Below the pieces are notes generated by a model. It was not told where the DNA came from and did no database searches. It was given only the letters and a program-made list of their open reading frames with translations. 64,000 nt of DNA from Alphaproteobacteria bacterium (lineage in GTDB: Bacteria > Pseudomonadota > Alphaproteobacteria > Micavibrionales > UBA2020). The DNA lies in NCBI GenBank assembly GCA_025934695.1, contig JAICWS010000003.1:248001-312000 (forward strand), read 5' to 3'. Made by a program: the position numbers and the translations under genes. Numbering within the stretch: the stretch's first letter is position 1; every line of letters starts with the position of its first letter. This document shows positions 54,983-64,000 of the stretch, one piece after another.

Positions 54983-55155
54983 ACGATTCAATACACAGGG
55001 AACTACGCCTTTCCAGGTCCTAAAACAGATTTTGAATCCAAAGTTTTAGGGGAATTACAAAAAACAAAAAAATGCGTCGTGAAAGCATGATGACTCTGGA
55101 AAGCGCGAATCGACGAGAGTAGAATCAACAAATCGAAGCGGAGGACTTAACAACA
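54983..55155. promoter_or_regulatory. ftsZ upstream region with five GANTC sites
   Basis: The 173-base gap between ftsA and ftsZ holds GANTC at 54985, 55034, 55092, 55107 and 55122. GANTC is the target of the CcrM adenine methyltransferase in alphaproteobacteria, and in Caulobacter ftsZ transcription depends on methylation of such sites. The density here (five against fewer than one expected by chance) is high. An ftsZ promoter is likely within this stretch. Confidence 0.55.
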
Positions 55156-56946
55156 ATGGCAATCAACATAAGAATGCAATCACAGACAAATCGTCTGAAA
55201 CCAAAGATTACGGTGATTGGCGTCGGCGGTGCCGGCGGCAATGCCGTGAACAACATGATCAATTCCAATCTCGAAGGCTGCGAATTCCTCGTCTGCAATA
55301 CGGATGCGCAGGCGCTGGAGGGAAATTCGTCGCCGCATAAAATCCAGCTCGGCGTGAACGTCACGCGCGGCCTGGGCGCGGGCGCGAATCCCGAGATCGG
55401 ACGCGCGGCCGCCGAAGAGAGCATCGACGAAATCATGGCCTATCTCGAAGGCTCCAACATGGTTTTCGTCACCTGCGGCATGGGCGGCGGCACGGGGACG
55501 GGCGCAGCGCCCGTTATCGCGCAGGCGGCGCGTGAAGCCGGCATCCTGACCATCGGCGTGATCACCAAGCCCTTCCATTTCGAGGGCACGCATCGCATGA
55601 AGCTGGCGGAAAACGGCATCAACGAGCTGCAAAAGCACGTCGATACGCTCATCATCATCCCGAACCAGAACCTGTTCCGCGTGGCGAACGAGAAGACCAC
55701 CTTCGCCGACGCCTTCAAGATGGCGGACGAAGTTCTTCAGTCCGGCGTCCGCGGCGTGACCGACCTCATGGTCATGCCGGGCCTCATCAACCTCGACTTC
55801 GCCGACGTTCGCGCCGTGATGGCCGAAATGGGCAAGGCGATGATGGGCACGGGCGAGGGCGAAGGCGAGCGCCGCGCGATCGCGGCGGCAGAATCCGCCA
55901 TTTCCAACCCGCTGCTCGACGATGTCTCGATGAAAGGCGCCCGCGGCGTCCTTATCAACGTTATCGGCGGCAACGACCTGACGCTGTTCGAAGTCGACGA
56001 GGCGGTGAATCGTATCCGGGATGAAGTCGATCCCGACGCGAACATCATCTTCGGCTCGACCGAGGACACCACGCTCAACGGCAAGATGCGCATTTCCGTG
56101 GTGGCGACCGGCATTGACGGCACCGTCAGCCCGGCGATGCGCGTTCCTTCAATCGCGACGAACGCGGTCGAAGCGGCGCGCCGTCCGGTGGTGACGCATC
56201 ATCAGCCGCAAGTGCAGGCGAAAGTGCAGCCGACCGTCGGCTACGCGGCTTTCGAACGCCGCGAACCGGCGCGTGACACCAGCATGCGCGCGACCCGCGA
56301 CACCTTCGGCGGCAATGGGGGCCTTCCGCCCTCGATCGTCCCGCAGGCGGGTCAGCCCGTGTATCAGCCGACCGCTGCGGCCAAGCCTGCGCCCGCGACG
56401 GCACAGCAAAGCCAGCCGGTTGCGTCCGACGACGGATGGCAGCGCTCGCCCGAACCGCAAATGCAGGCGGGTCATGGCCAGGCGATGGACTACGGCACGG
56501 CGACAGCCACGGCGCGCAAGCTCGATGAAGCGAGCGACGCCTGGACGACCAGCAAGCAGACGGCCCCGGTGACGCAGAACTATCCGCAGCGCAATACAGC
56601 GCCCGCCACGCAGCAGCAGCAGCCGCGCGGCATGCGCCACGGCAACAGCTTCATTCCGCCCAAGCCTGTCGATCCGCGCCATGCGGCCGGCAGCACGGCG
56701 GAAGATCTGTTCGGCGGCGAGACCGAAACGCTGACGGCACCGAAAATGGATATGGCCGAAAAACAGCCGAAGAAGTCGCCGTCGCTGTTCGAACGCTTCA
56801 CGCTGCAAAGGGAGAAAGAGGTTACGGCTCCTGCTCCCGCAGCGCCGCGGGCGGAGGCCTCGCCGAAACTCTCGGTCGAGGAAGGCGGCAAATCGGCGGA
56901 GGACGAGCTGGACATCCCGGCCTTCCTGCGCAGACAAGCCAATTAA
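55156..56946 (+). CDS. ftsZ: cell division protein FtsZ with a very long linker
   Basis: The 596-residue product has the tubulin-like GTPase at about residues 15-325: [30 protein letters not shown] with the tubulin signature GGGTGTG at 110-116, and [13 protein letters not shown] (T7 loop). From about 330 to 580 is a long Ala/Pro/Gln-rich, probably disordered linker. The end, [12 protein letters not shown], is the conserved C-terminal peptide that binds FtsA and others. Long linkers are typical of alphaproteobacteria. A Shine-Dalgarno GGAGGA stands before the ATG, and a terminator follows the stop. Confidence 0.97.
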   Translation: MAINIRMQSQTNRLKPKITVIGVGGAGGNAVNNMINSNLEGCEFLVCNTDAQALEGNSSPHKIQLGVNVTRGLGAGANPEIGRAAAEESIDEIMAYLEGSNMVFVTCGMGGGTGTGAAPVIAQAAREAGILTIGVITKPFHFEGTHRMKLAENGINELQKHVDTLIIIPNQNLFRVANEKTTFADAFKMADEVLQSGVRGVTDLMVMPGLINLDFADVRAVMAEMGKAMMGTGEGEGERRAIAAAESAISNPLLDDVSMKGARGVLINVIGGNDLTLFEVDEAVNRIRDEVDPDANIIFGSTEDTTLNGKMRISVVATGIDGTVSPAMRVPSIATNAVEAARRPVVTHHQPQVQAKVQPTVGYAAFERREPARDTSMRATRDTFGGNGGLPPSIVPQAGQPVYQPTAAAKPAPATAQQSQPVASDDGWQRSPEPQMQAGHGQAMDYGTATATARKLDEASDAWTTSKQTAPVTQNYPQRNTAPATQQQQPRGMRHGNSFIPPKPVDPRHAAGSTAEDLFGGETETLTAPKMDMAEKQPKKSPSLFERFTLQREKEVTAPAPAAPRAEASPKLSVEEGGKSAEDELDIPAFLRRQAN

Positions 56947-56972
56947 GACGTCCAGAACTCCGTCTTCGATGA

Positions 56973-57008
56973 AAAACCCCGGGAGCGATCCCGGGGTTTT
57001 TTCTTTTT
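56973..57008 (+). terminator. rho-independent terminator after ftsZ
   Basis: AAACCCCGGGA-GCGA-TCCCGGGGTTT forms a strong stem followed by TTTTCTTTTT. It ends the dcw cluster 27 bases after the ftsZ stop codon. Confidence 0.92.
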
Positions 57009-57016
57009 GCCCCTTG

Positions 57017-57188
57017 GACGTCATTCCGCGAACGCGGGGACCCCGGGCGGAAAGAGAAAGGAGACCACAGATGAACACGGATAAATACGGATGTCCTTTC
57101 GCGCCCGCCTACGCTAAAGCTCCGGCCGGCACGCATACTTTTAGCCGCCGAAGCTTTGGCGTAGGCGGCCGCTTGCGCGGGAATGACG
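57017..57188. repeat. nested palindromic repeats
   Basis: The outer arms resemble the CCCGCGAAAGCGGG element: GACGTCATTCCGCGAACGCG on the left (57017-57036) and GCTTGCGCGGGAATGACG on the right (about 57171-57188). Inside, CGCCTACGCTAAAGCT (57106-57121) pairs with AGCTTTGGCGTAGGCG (57152-57167) with one mismatch. One palindromic element seems to have inserted into another. No gene is supported across it. Confidence 0.7.
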
Positions 57189-57256
57189 ATTGCGGAGAGA
57201 AGGAAGATTAAGCGGCCAGACTTGGATGCGGCGCACTTCTCAGGCAAGGATTTTAT

Positions 57257-57286
57257 TTGACATAATACTACAGAATCAGGTATAAA
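57257..57286 (+). promoter_or_regulatory. candidate strong promoter for the island gene
   Basis: A perfect TTGACA at 57257-57262, an 18-base spacer and TATAAA at 57281-57286 lie about 12 bases before the small frame at 57298 and 210 bases before the 260-residue gene. It is the closest match to a housekeeping promoter in this region. Confidence 0.6.
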
Positions 57287-57297
57287 GAAGACGCAGC

Positions 57298-57459
57298 ATG
57301 CCTCTCTCCGTTCATATTCAGGACCGAGAGAATGTGCCGGACGGTTTAGGGTTTCATGTCCGGATTCCCGCAGCAACGATCTGCAAAACAGCCGAGGACT
57401 TCAAGGTTCAAGGTTTTTTTGTGTCCCTGATCCTCCCGATCACGGAAAAGCGGTTTTGA
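57298..57459 (+). CDS. small unknown reading frame upstream of the lyase-like gene
   Basis: A 53-residue frame begins MPLSVHIQDRENVPDGLGFH and ends LILPITEKRF. It directly follows a good promoter. It could be a short leader peptide, a remnant of a larger gene, or a partner of the next gene. The ribosome-binding site (GAAG) is weak and no family is recognised. Confidence 0.3.
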   Translation: MPLSVHIQDRENVPDGLGFHVRIPAATICKTAEDFKVQGFFVSLILPITEKRF

Positions 57460-57493
57460 ATCTTCTGACGGAATTTTCAGCAGGAGCGGGCAA

Positions 57494-58276
57494 ATGGAAC
57501 AGCAGATTGCAAAGACAGGAAGGATTTCTCCCGGCATTGATTTCGGCGACGCGATTGCCAAGAAGCCAAAAAAGACGCCAAAAAATGTTTTCCCCGCCTA
57601 CGATGCGATCCCGAATAACTGGGGCACCTACAACATTGCGGGCAATGAGTATTATCTGCATAGTCCCGGCGGAGGTTTCTATGTCGCGACAAACTTTGCC
57701 TATGGGCGCAATGCCTCCACGGCTTCAGCGGAAGCAGCTGAGTGGCAGAAAGACGAATGGAAAATTCACGCGTCCCTGATGCGCCCGGAAAATTCAGCAG
57801 ATCCGGAAAGCGTCAGCCAGGCAAGACAGAACATTGCCTTGGCTTGGGAGCTTGCCGTTCCCATTGTGGCGGGATATGGGATAAGAGCCTTCAAGATCAT
57901 TGACGAGAGTCATATCGGTCCCGGTTTTAGCAGCGGCCCGGAACAATCGAAAAAAAATATCGTATACTATTTTGGCCAACATGACGAAAAGGATGCTTGG
58001 CAGAACATGTTGTCCGAAATAGAAGCTGAATGGCGCAAACACGGCGTCCGGCCCGGGGAGCCCATCGGGCATGACAATCCCGTGGAAGGCAGTCGGTTTT
58101 TTTATGCCAGCAGAGGTCAAAAGGATGGCAAACGGCTGCCGGTAGCCTTTCGCGACGAAGCAGCCCTTGCCGGCGGGCCTTTCAAAGACATCGTGCTTTC
58201 GTACGCTAGTGCCTCAAAACAGGTTACGCGGTTACAAACGCCATCCCATAGCGATTTCCGTTTCTCGATAAAATGA
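57494..58276 (+). CDS. OspF/SpvC-like putative phosphothreonine lyase (effector-like protein)
   Basis: The 260-residue product resembles the OspF/SpvC/HopAI1 phosphothreonine lyases, type III effectors that inactivate host MAP kinases. By alignment from memory to SpvC, the catalytic residues are present with matching spacing: Lys90 and His92 in WKIHASL (SpvC Lys104, His106), Lys134 in FKIIDESHIG (SpvC Lys136, WKVTDMSRVG), Tyr158 or Tyr159 in IVYYFG (SpvC Tyr158), and Arg207 and Arg214 in YASRGQKDGKR, seven apart as SpvC Arg213 and Arg220. The arginine at SpvC 148 has no clear match. The segment EIEAEWRKHGVRPGEPIG follows the family pattern too. The N-terminus is Lys-rich (KKPKKTPKNVF), possibly a kinase-docking motif. 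AGGAG is seven bases upstream. The gene is AT-richer than its flanks and lies between repeats, which suggests transfer. Confidence 0.55.
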   Translation: MEQQIAKTGRISPGIDFGDAIAKKPKKTPKNVFPAYDAIPNNWGTYNIAGNEYYLHSPGGGFYVATNFAYGRNASTASAEAAEWQKDEWKIHASLMRPENSADPESVSQARQNIALAWELAVPIVAGYGIRAFKIIDESHIGPGFSSGPEQSKKNIVYYFGQHDEKDAWQNMLSEIEAEWRKHGVRPGEPIGHDNPVEGSRFFYASRGQKDGKRLPVAFRDEAALAGGPFKDIVLSYASASKQVTRLQTPSHSDFRFSIK

Positions 58277-58354
58277 ACGCACGCGGCGTAACGGTTATTA
58301 GCACAGGGAGCGGGGGTCCCTACTCGGTGGCGTTGGCCACTAGGTCGGCGGCCG

Positions 58355-58372
58355 TTTGCGCGGGAATGACAA
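58355..58372. repeat. half copy of the CCCGCGAAAGCGGG-family repeat
   Basis: TTTGCGCGGGAATGACAA is the right arm only, without a clear left arm nearby. It lies between the lyase-like gene and the convergent membrane-protein gene, so the island has a repeat on both sides. Confidence 0.55.
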
Positions 58373-59116
58373 TTAAGGCTTGCAGCCGCCGTCGACGGGC
58401 TTGTAGCTCTGGATACTGCGAGTGTAGCCCGGCGGCCAGATCTGGATGCGCGCGCTTTTCACGTTGAAGTCGTAGACGCAGCCTTCCTGGATGTTCTTGC
58501 CGCCTTCGATGCCATAGGTGTCGAAGCGCTGCCCCTGGCTGGTGTGGATGATGTATTTCTGGCCCGGGAATTCCGCTTTCGTGTCGGCCTCGACTTTGCC
58601 GGTGACGCGGGTGCGCACGATTTCGTTGGGCTGCGTCATGTAATAGCCGCCGGGCGCCATCATCGCGCCCATCGCCAGGGCGGCGCCAAGGAATACCGCT
58701 TTCAAACTCATCTTTTTCTTGCTCCCGTCTTTGCGGCCGGACAGCTTGTTGAATACCGCACCCGTGACGATCATGCCAAGGCCAAAAAGCCGCTTGAGCG
58801 CGTGGCCGATCAGGCGGCCGGCGGCGAGGACGAGCTGCAGCCCGATGATGGCCGCAATCTTGAGCTTGCCGGGCGGACGCTGCGCCTGTTGCATTTGCTG
58901 CATCTGCATCCGGCGCATCTGCTCCATTTGCATCGCTTGCATGAATTGTTCGGGCGTGACGCCCGGCGGCAGTTGCAGCCCGGGAGGCAGCTCAAAGCCT
59001 TGTGGCATGGCCGCCTCTCGCGGAGCTTCCTCTTTCGGAGGAGTCGGCACCTTTGGGGGCAGCGGCGGCCGCCCTTTGTATTCCTTCGACCAGATCGAAA
59101 TTTCGTCGGGGTTCAT
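58373..59116 (-). CDS. membrane-anchored protein of unknown function
   Basis: The 247-residue product has a proline-rich start ([16 protein letters not shown]), a Met/Gln-rich stretch (QAMQMEQMRRMQMQQMQQAQ), two hydrophobic segments near residues 92-128 and one near 140-160 (LKAVFLGAALAMGAMM), and a soluble C-terminal domain: IVRTRVTGKVEADTK, KYIIHTSQGQRFDTYGI, and a Cys pair. The last part may resemble DUF1523-type domains, but this is uncertain. The start at 59116 has AGGA upstream; a TTG at 59134 is possible. It is divergent from lpxC. Confidence 0.65.
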   Translation of the reverse strand: MNPDEISIWSKEYKGRPPLPPKVPTPPKEEAPREAAMPQGFELPPGLQLPPGVTPEQFMQAMQMEQMRRMQMQQMQQAQRPPGKLKIAAIIGLQLVLAAGRLIGHALKRLFGLGMIVTGAVFNKLSGRKDGSKKKMSLKAVFLGAALAMGAMMAPGGYYMTQPNEIVRTRVTGKVEADTKAEFPGQKYIIHTSQGQRFDTYGIEGGKNIQEGCVYDFNVKSARIQIWPPGYTRSIQSYKPVDGGCKP

Positions 59117-59387
59117 GCGGAAATTGTCCTGCAACGTTCAAATATGCTGGTTTCAGCGCCTTTTCAGTGGTTTGGAAGAGAGTAACGGAGGCGTGTAATT
59201 ATGTCAAATTAATTCCTGCCGCCGTCATTCAAAAATGTTACAGAAACCGGAAATACCTATTTAGATCAGTTATTTGCGTTTGTAACACATTGTCGCAAAG
59301 AGTGACTTCAGCTCGCCTCGTCATTTTGTTACCAAAGGAGTTGGGGGAGATATCCTAACCAATTCAACAATCAGGGTTTTTCACAAA
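59117..59387. other. divergent intergenic region upstream of lpxC
   Basis: About 270 AT-rich bases lie between the membrane-protein gene and lpxC, so lpxC has its own promoter, apart from the ftsZ transcript. Candidate AT-rich boxes lie near 59200-59290. No gene is supported. Confidence 0.4.
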
Positions 59388-60341
59388 ATGTTGATGTCCG
59401 CTTCGCAGCACACGCTGAAATCGCCGCTGACGCTTATGGGCGTGGGCCTTCATTCCGGCGCGAATACCACGATCACTATGGATCCGGCGCCTGCGTCTTC
59501 GGGCATCGTCTTTGTGCGCACCGACATCCTGGATCGCGACAATGTCGTCCCCGCGAAATGGGACCATGTCGTCGACACCAAGCTCTGCACCGTTCTTGGC
59601 AACAAGGCCGGCGTCACCGTTTCCACCGTTGAGCACCTCTTGTCCGCCTGCGCGGCACTGGGCCTCGATAACGCGATCATCCACATCGACGGTCCGGAAG
59701 TACCGATCATGGACGGCAGCGCGATCAAGTTCGTCGCCGCCATCGAGCGCGCGGGCCTCGTCCGCCAGAAAGCCGCCCGCAAGGTGCTGCGCATCAAGAA
59801 AACCGTGTCCTATCAGGAAGCGGAAAAAGAAGTGTTCCTGTCGCCCGCCGACAGCCAGTATTTCGGGTTCGAGATTTCTTTCGACAACCCGGCCATCGGC
59901 CGCCAGAAATTCACCCACCACCTCAAGGAAGACAGCTACCGGGCCGATGTGGCCTCGGCCCGCACCTTCGGCTTCCTGCATGAAGTGGAAGCATTAAGAA
60001 AAATCGGCCTCGCCCGCGGCGGCTCTCTCGAAAACGCCATCGTCGTCGATGGCGACAAGGTCCTGAACCCCGGCGGCTTGCGCTTCAAGACCGAATTCGT
60101 GCGCCACAAGGTGCTGGACGCCATCGGCGACCTGTACCTGGCCGGCGCCCAGCTGTATGGCCATTACCACGGCGTCCGCGCAGGCCATGCCATGAACAAC
60201 AAGATCCTGCACGTGCTGTTCAGCCAGCCCGACGCCTTCGAACTGGTCGAACTGGCAGCCCCGGTCACGGCCCCTCGCATTCCCGTCACAGCGGGACGCC
60301 ACTTCGGCGAGGCGGATATGCCGGTCGCCGTCACGGCCTAA
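59388..60341 (+). CDS. lpxC: UDP-3-O-acyl-N-acetylglucosamine deacetylase
   Basis: The 317-residue product performs the committed step of lipid A synthesis. Zinc and catalytic residues are visible: His83 in TVEHLLSACAALGLDNA, His240 and Asp244 in RHKVLDAIGDLYLAG, His267 in GHYHGVRAGHAMNNKIL, and GVGLHSG at the start. The sequence DGPEVPIMDGSA adds support. The organism therefore makes lipid A-based outer membrane. The start is the ATG at 59388. Confidence 0.97.
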   Translation: MLMSASQHTLKSPLTLMGVGLHSGANTTITMDPAPASSGIVFVRTDILDRDNVVPAKWDHVVDTKLCTVLGNKAGVTVSTVEHLLSACAALGLDNAIIHIDGPEVPIMDGSAIKFVAAIERAGLVRQKAARKVLRIKKTVSYQEAEKEVFLSPADSQYFGFEISFDNPAIGRQKFTHHLKEDSYRADVASARTFGFLHEVEALRKIGLARGGSLENAIVVDGDKVLNPGGLRFKTEFVRHKVLDAIGDLYLAGAQLYGHYHGVRAGHAMNNKILHVLFSQPDAFELVELAAPVTAPRIPVTAGRHFGEADMPVAVTA

Positions 60342-60360
60342 TCTTAAGTCCCTGCCCCCT

Positions 60361-60396
60361 TTGAGGCTTTTGCAAAGCATGCTATATAAATAGCAT
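60361..60396 (+). promoter_or_regulatory. candidate bamD promoter with hairpin
   Basis: TTGAGG at 60361-60366 and TATAAA at 60385-60390 are 18 bases apart. The perfect inverted repeat ATGCTAT-ATAA-ATAGCAT (60379-60396) overlaps the -10 box. The same heptamer arms, in the opposite order, overlap the promoter at 16923-16951. Confidence 0.5.
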
Positions 60397-60429
60397 GTTG
60401 CGTATCCCTTTTGTTCTTTGGATTCTGTC

Positions 60430-61242
60430 ATGTCCCGCCTGAAACTGGCTTCCGTGATTTGCCTGTGCGCGCTTTTGTGCCTGCCCGGCTGCGCCTCGAA
60501 AAAAGACGCGGACAAGGACAAGCCGCCCGCGCCCGTTGAAAAAATGTACAACGACGCAAAAGATGCGCTCGACCGCGGCGAATATCACAAGGCGGCGCAG
60601 GCCTTCGACGATGTCGACCGCGAATATCCTTATTCGCAGTGGGCGGTCCGCGCGCAACTGATGGAAGGTTACGCCGACTATAAGAACCTGAAATATGACG
60701 AAGCGGTCCTGGCGCTCGACCATTTCATCGAGCTGCATCCGGGCGACGTGAACGTCGCTTACGCCTATTACCTGCGCGCGCTGTGCTATTACGAGCAGAT
60801 CTCGGACGTGGGCCGCGACCAGAAGATGACCGAGATGGCGCTGGAAAACCTCAAGCAGGTGGTCACGCGCTTCCCCGACAGCAAATACGCGCGCGACGCG
60901 GGCCTGAAGATGGATCTCACGAATGACCATCTGGCCGGCAAGGAAATGTCGATTGGCCGCTATTACCTCGTGCGCCACCAATACACGGCGGCCATTCCGC
61001 GCTTCAAACATGTCGTCGACAATTATCAGACAACGACGGACGTGCCGGAAGCGCTGGAGCGCCTGGTCGAATGCTATCTTTCGCTGGGCCTGATCGACGA
61101 GGCGAAGAAAAGCGCCGCGATCCTGGGACATAATTACCCCGAGAGCAGCTGGTACAAGGACGCGTACAAGCTGATGAAGGGCAATACCGGCGAAGCGCCG
61201 CCGAAATCGATTTACCGAAGGACCATTGGCAGAATTCTGTAG
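60430..61242 (+). CDS. bamD: outer membrane assembly lipoprotein BamD
   Basis: The 270-residue product has a lipoprotein signal with lipobox LPGC at 18-21 (Cys21), then tetratricopeptide repeats: YNDAKDALDRGEYHKAAQAFDDV, AYADYKNLKYDEAVLALDHFI-type units, and DVPEALERLVECYLSLGL. It is part of the BAM complex that folds beta-barrel proteins into the outer membrane. An in-frame TTG at 60418 is less likely. The next gene, recN, starts nine bases after the stop. Confidence 0.94.
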   Translation: MSRLKLASVICLCALLCLPGCASKKDADKDKPPAPVEKMYNDAKDALDRGEYHKAAQAFDDVDREYPYSQWAVRAQLMEGYADYKNLKYDEAVLALDHFIELHPGDVNVAYAYYLRALCYYEQISDVGRDQKMTEMALENLKQVVTRFPDSKYARDAGLKMDLTNDHLAGKEMSIGRYYLVRHQYTAAIPRFKHVVDNYQTTTDVPEALERLVECYLSLGLIDEAKKSAAILGHNYPESSWYKDAYKLMKGNTGEAPPKSIYRRTIGRIL

Positions 61243-61250
61243 GGCAAGAG

Positions 61251-64000
<2,750 letters not shown>

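Overview
The window is a gene-dense, GC-rich chromosomal segment of an alphaproteobacterium. The evidence is the gene content and order: addB-addA, sdhCDA followed by sdhB, gatCAB, a dcw cell-wall/division cluster from rsmH to ftsZ, then lpxC-bamD-recN-ligA. FtsZ has a very long C-terminal linker, and the DNA upstream of ftsZ is rich in GANTC sites. The order or genus cannot be fixed from sequence alone. No plasmid, integrase, transposase or CRISPR signal is visible, so this reads as core chromosome with small accessory islands.

Layout. 1-5.6 kb: lipid genes (acyl-CoA oxidase/dehydrogenase cut by the window edge, a fadD-like ligase, a PlsC-like acyltransferase, an alpha/beta-hydrolase-like protein). 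5.6-10.5 kb: a BRCT protein, a macro-domain protein, tRNA-Ser(GCT), an FAD oxidoreductase overlapping an aldo/keto reductase, two small unknown genes and a large inverted repeat. 10.5-16.4 kb: a minus-strand run gatC-gatA-orf-gatB-terD-terD-HAD. 16.4-18.5 kb: ruvX, an unknown gene and a glxR-like dehydrogenase. 18.5-25.5 kb: addA and addB. 25.7-30.8 kb: sdhC-sdhD-sdhA, a secreted LprI-like protein, two minus-strand accessory genes, then sdhB. 30.9-32.5 kb: three overlapping genes sharing a small unnamed domain with coiled-coil ends. 32.6-35 kb: purine nucleoside phosphorylase and two tandem amidases. 35.07-35.45 kb: the RNase P RNA. 35.5-38.7 kb: a J-domain protein, two very small genes and three tandem paralogues of another unnamed family. 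38.9-57 kb: the dcw cluster (rsmH ftsL ftsI murE murF mraY murD ftsW murG murC murB ftsQ ftsA ftsZ), which lacks ddl at its usual place and ends at a clear terminator. 57-58.4 kb: a repeat-flanked island with one gene that looks like an OspF/SpvC-type phosphothreonine lyase. 58.4-64 kb: a membrane protein, lpxC, bamD, recN and the 5' part of ligA.

How the parts work together: the dcw genes build and divide the cell wall, lpxC and bamD serve outer-membrane lipid A and protein assembly, addAB, recN, ruvX and ligA serve DNA repair, sdhCDAB serves the TCA cycle and respiration, and gatCAB serves indirect tRNA aminoacylation. The least ordinary content is the OspF/SpvC-like gene, the two domain families expanded in tandem, the pair of TerD proteins with hydrophobic inserts, and several families of palindromic intergenic repeats, one nested inside another. 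Many starts are TTG or GTG, and start choices below rest on ribosome-binding sites and stop/start overlaps read by eye.
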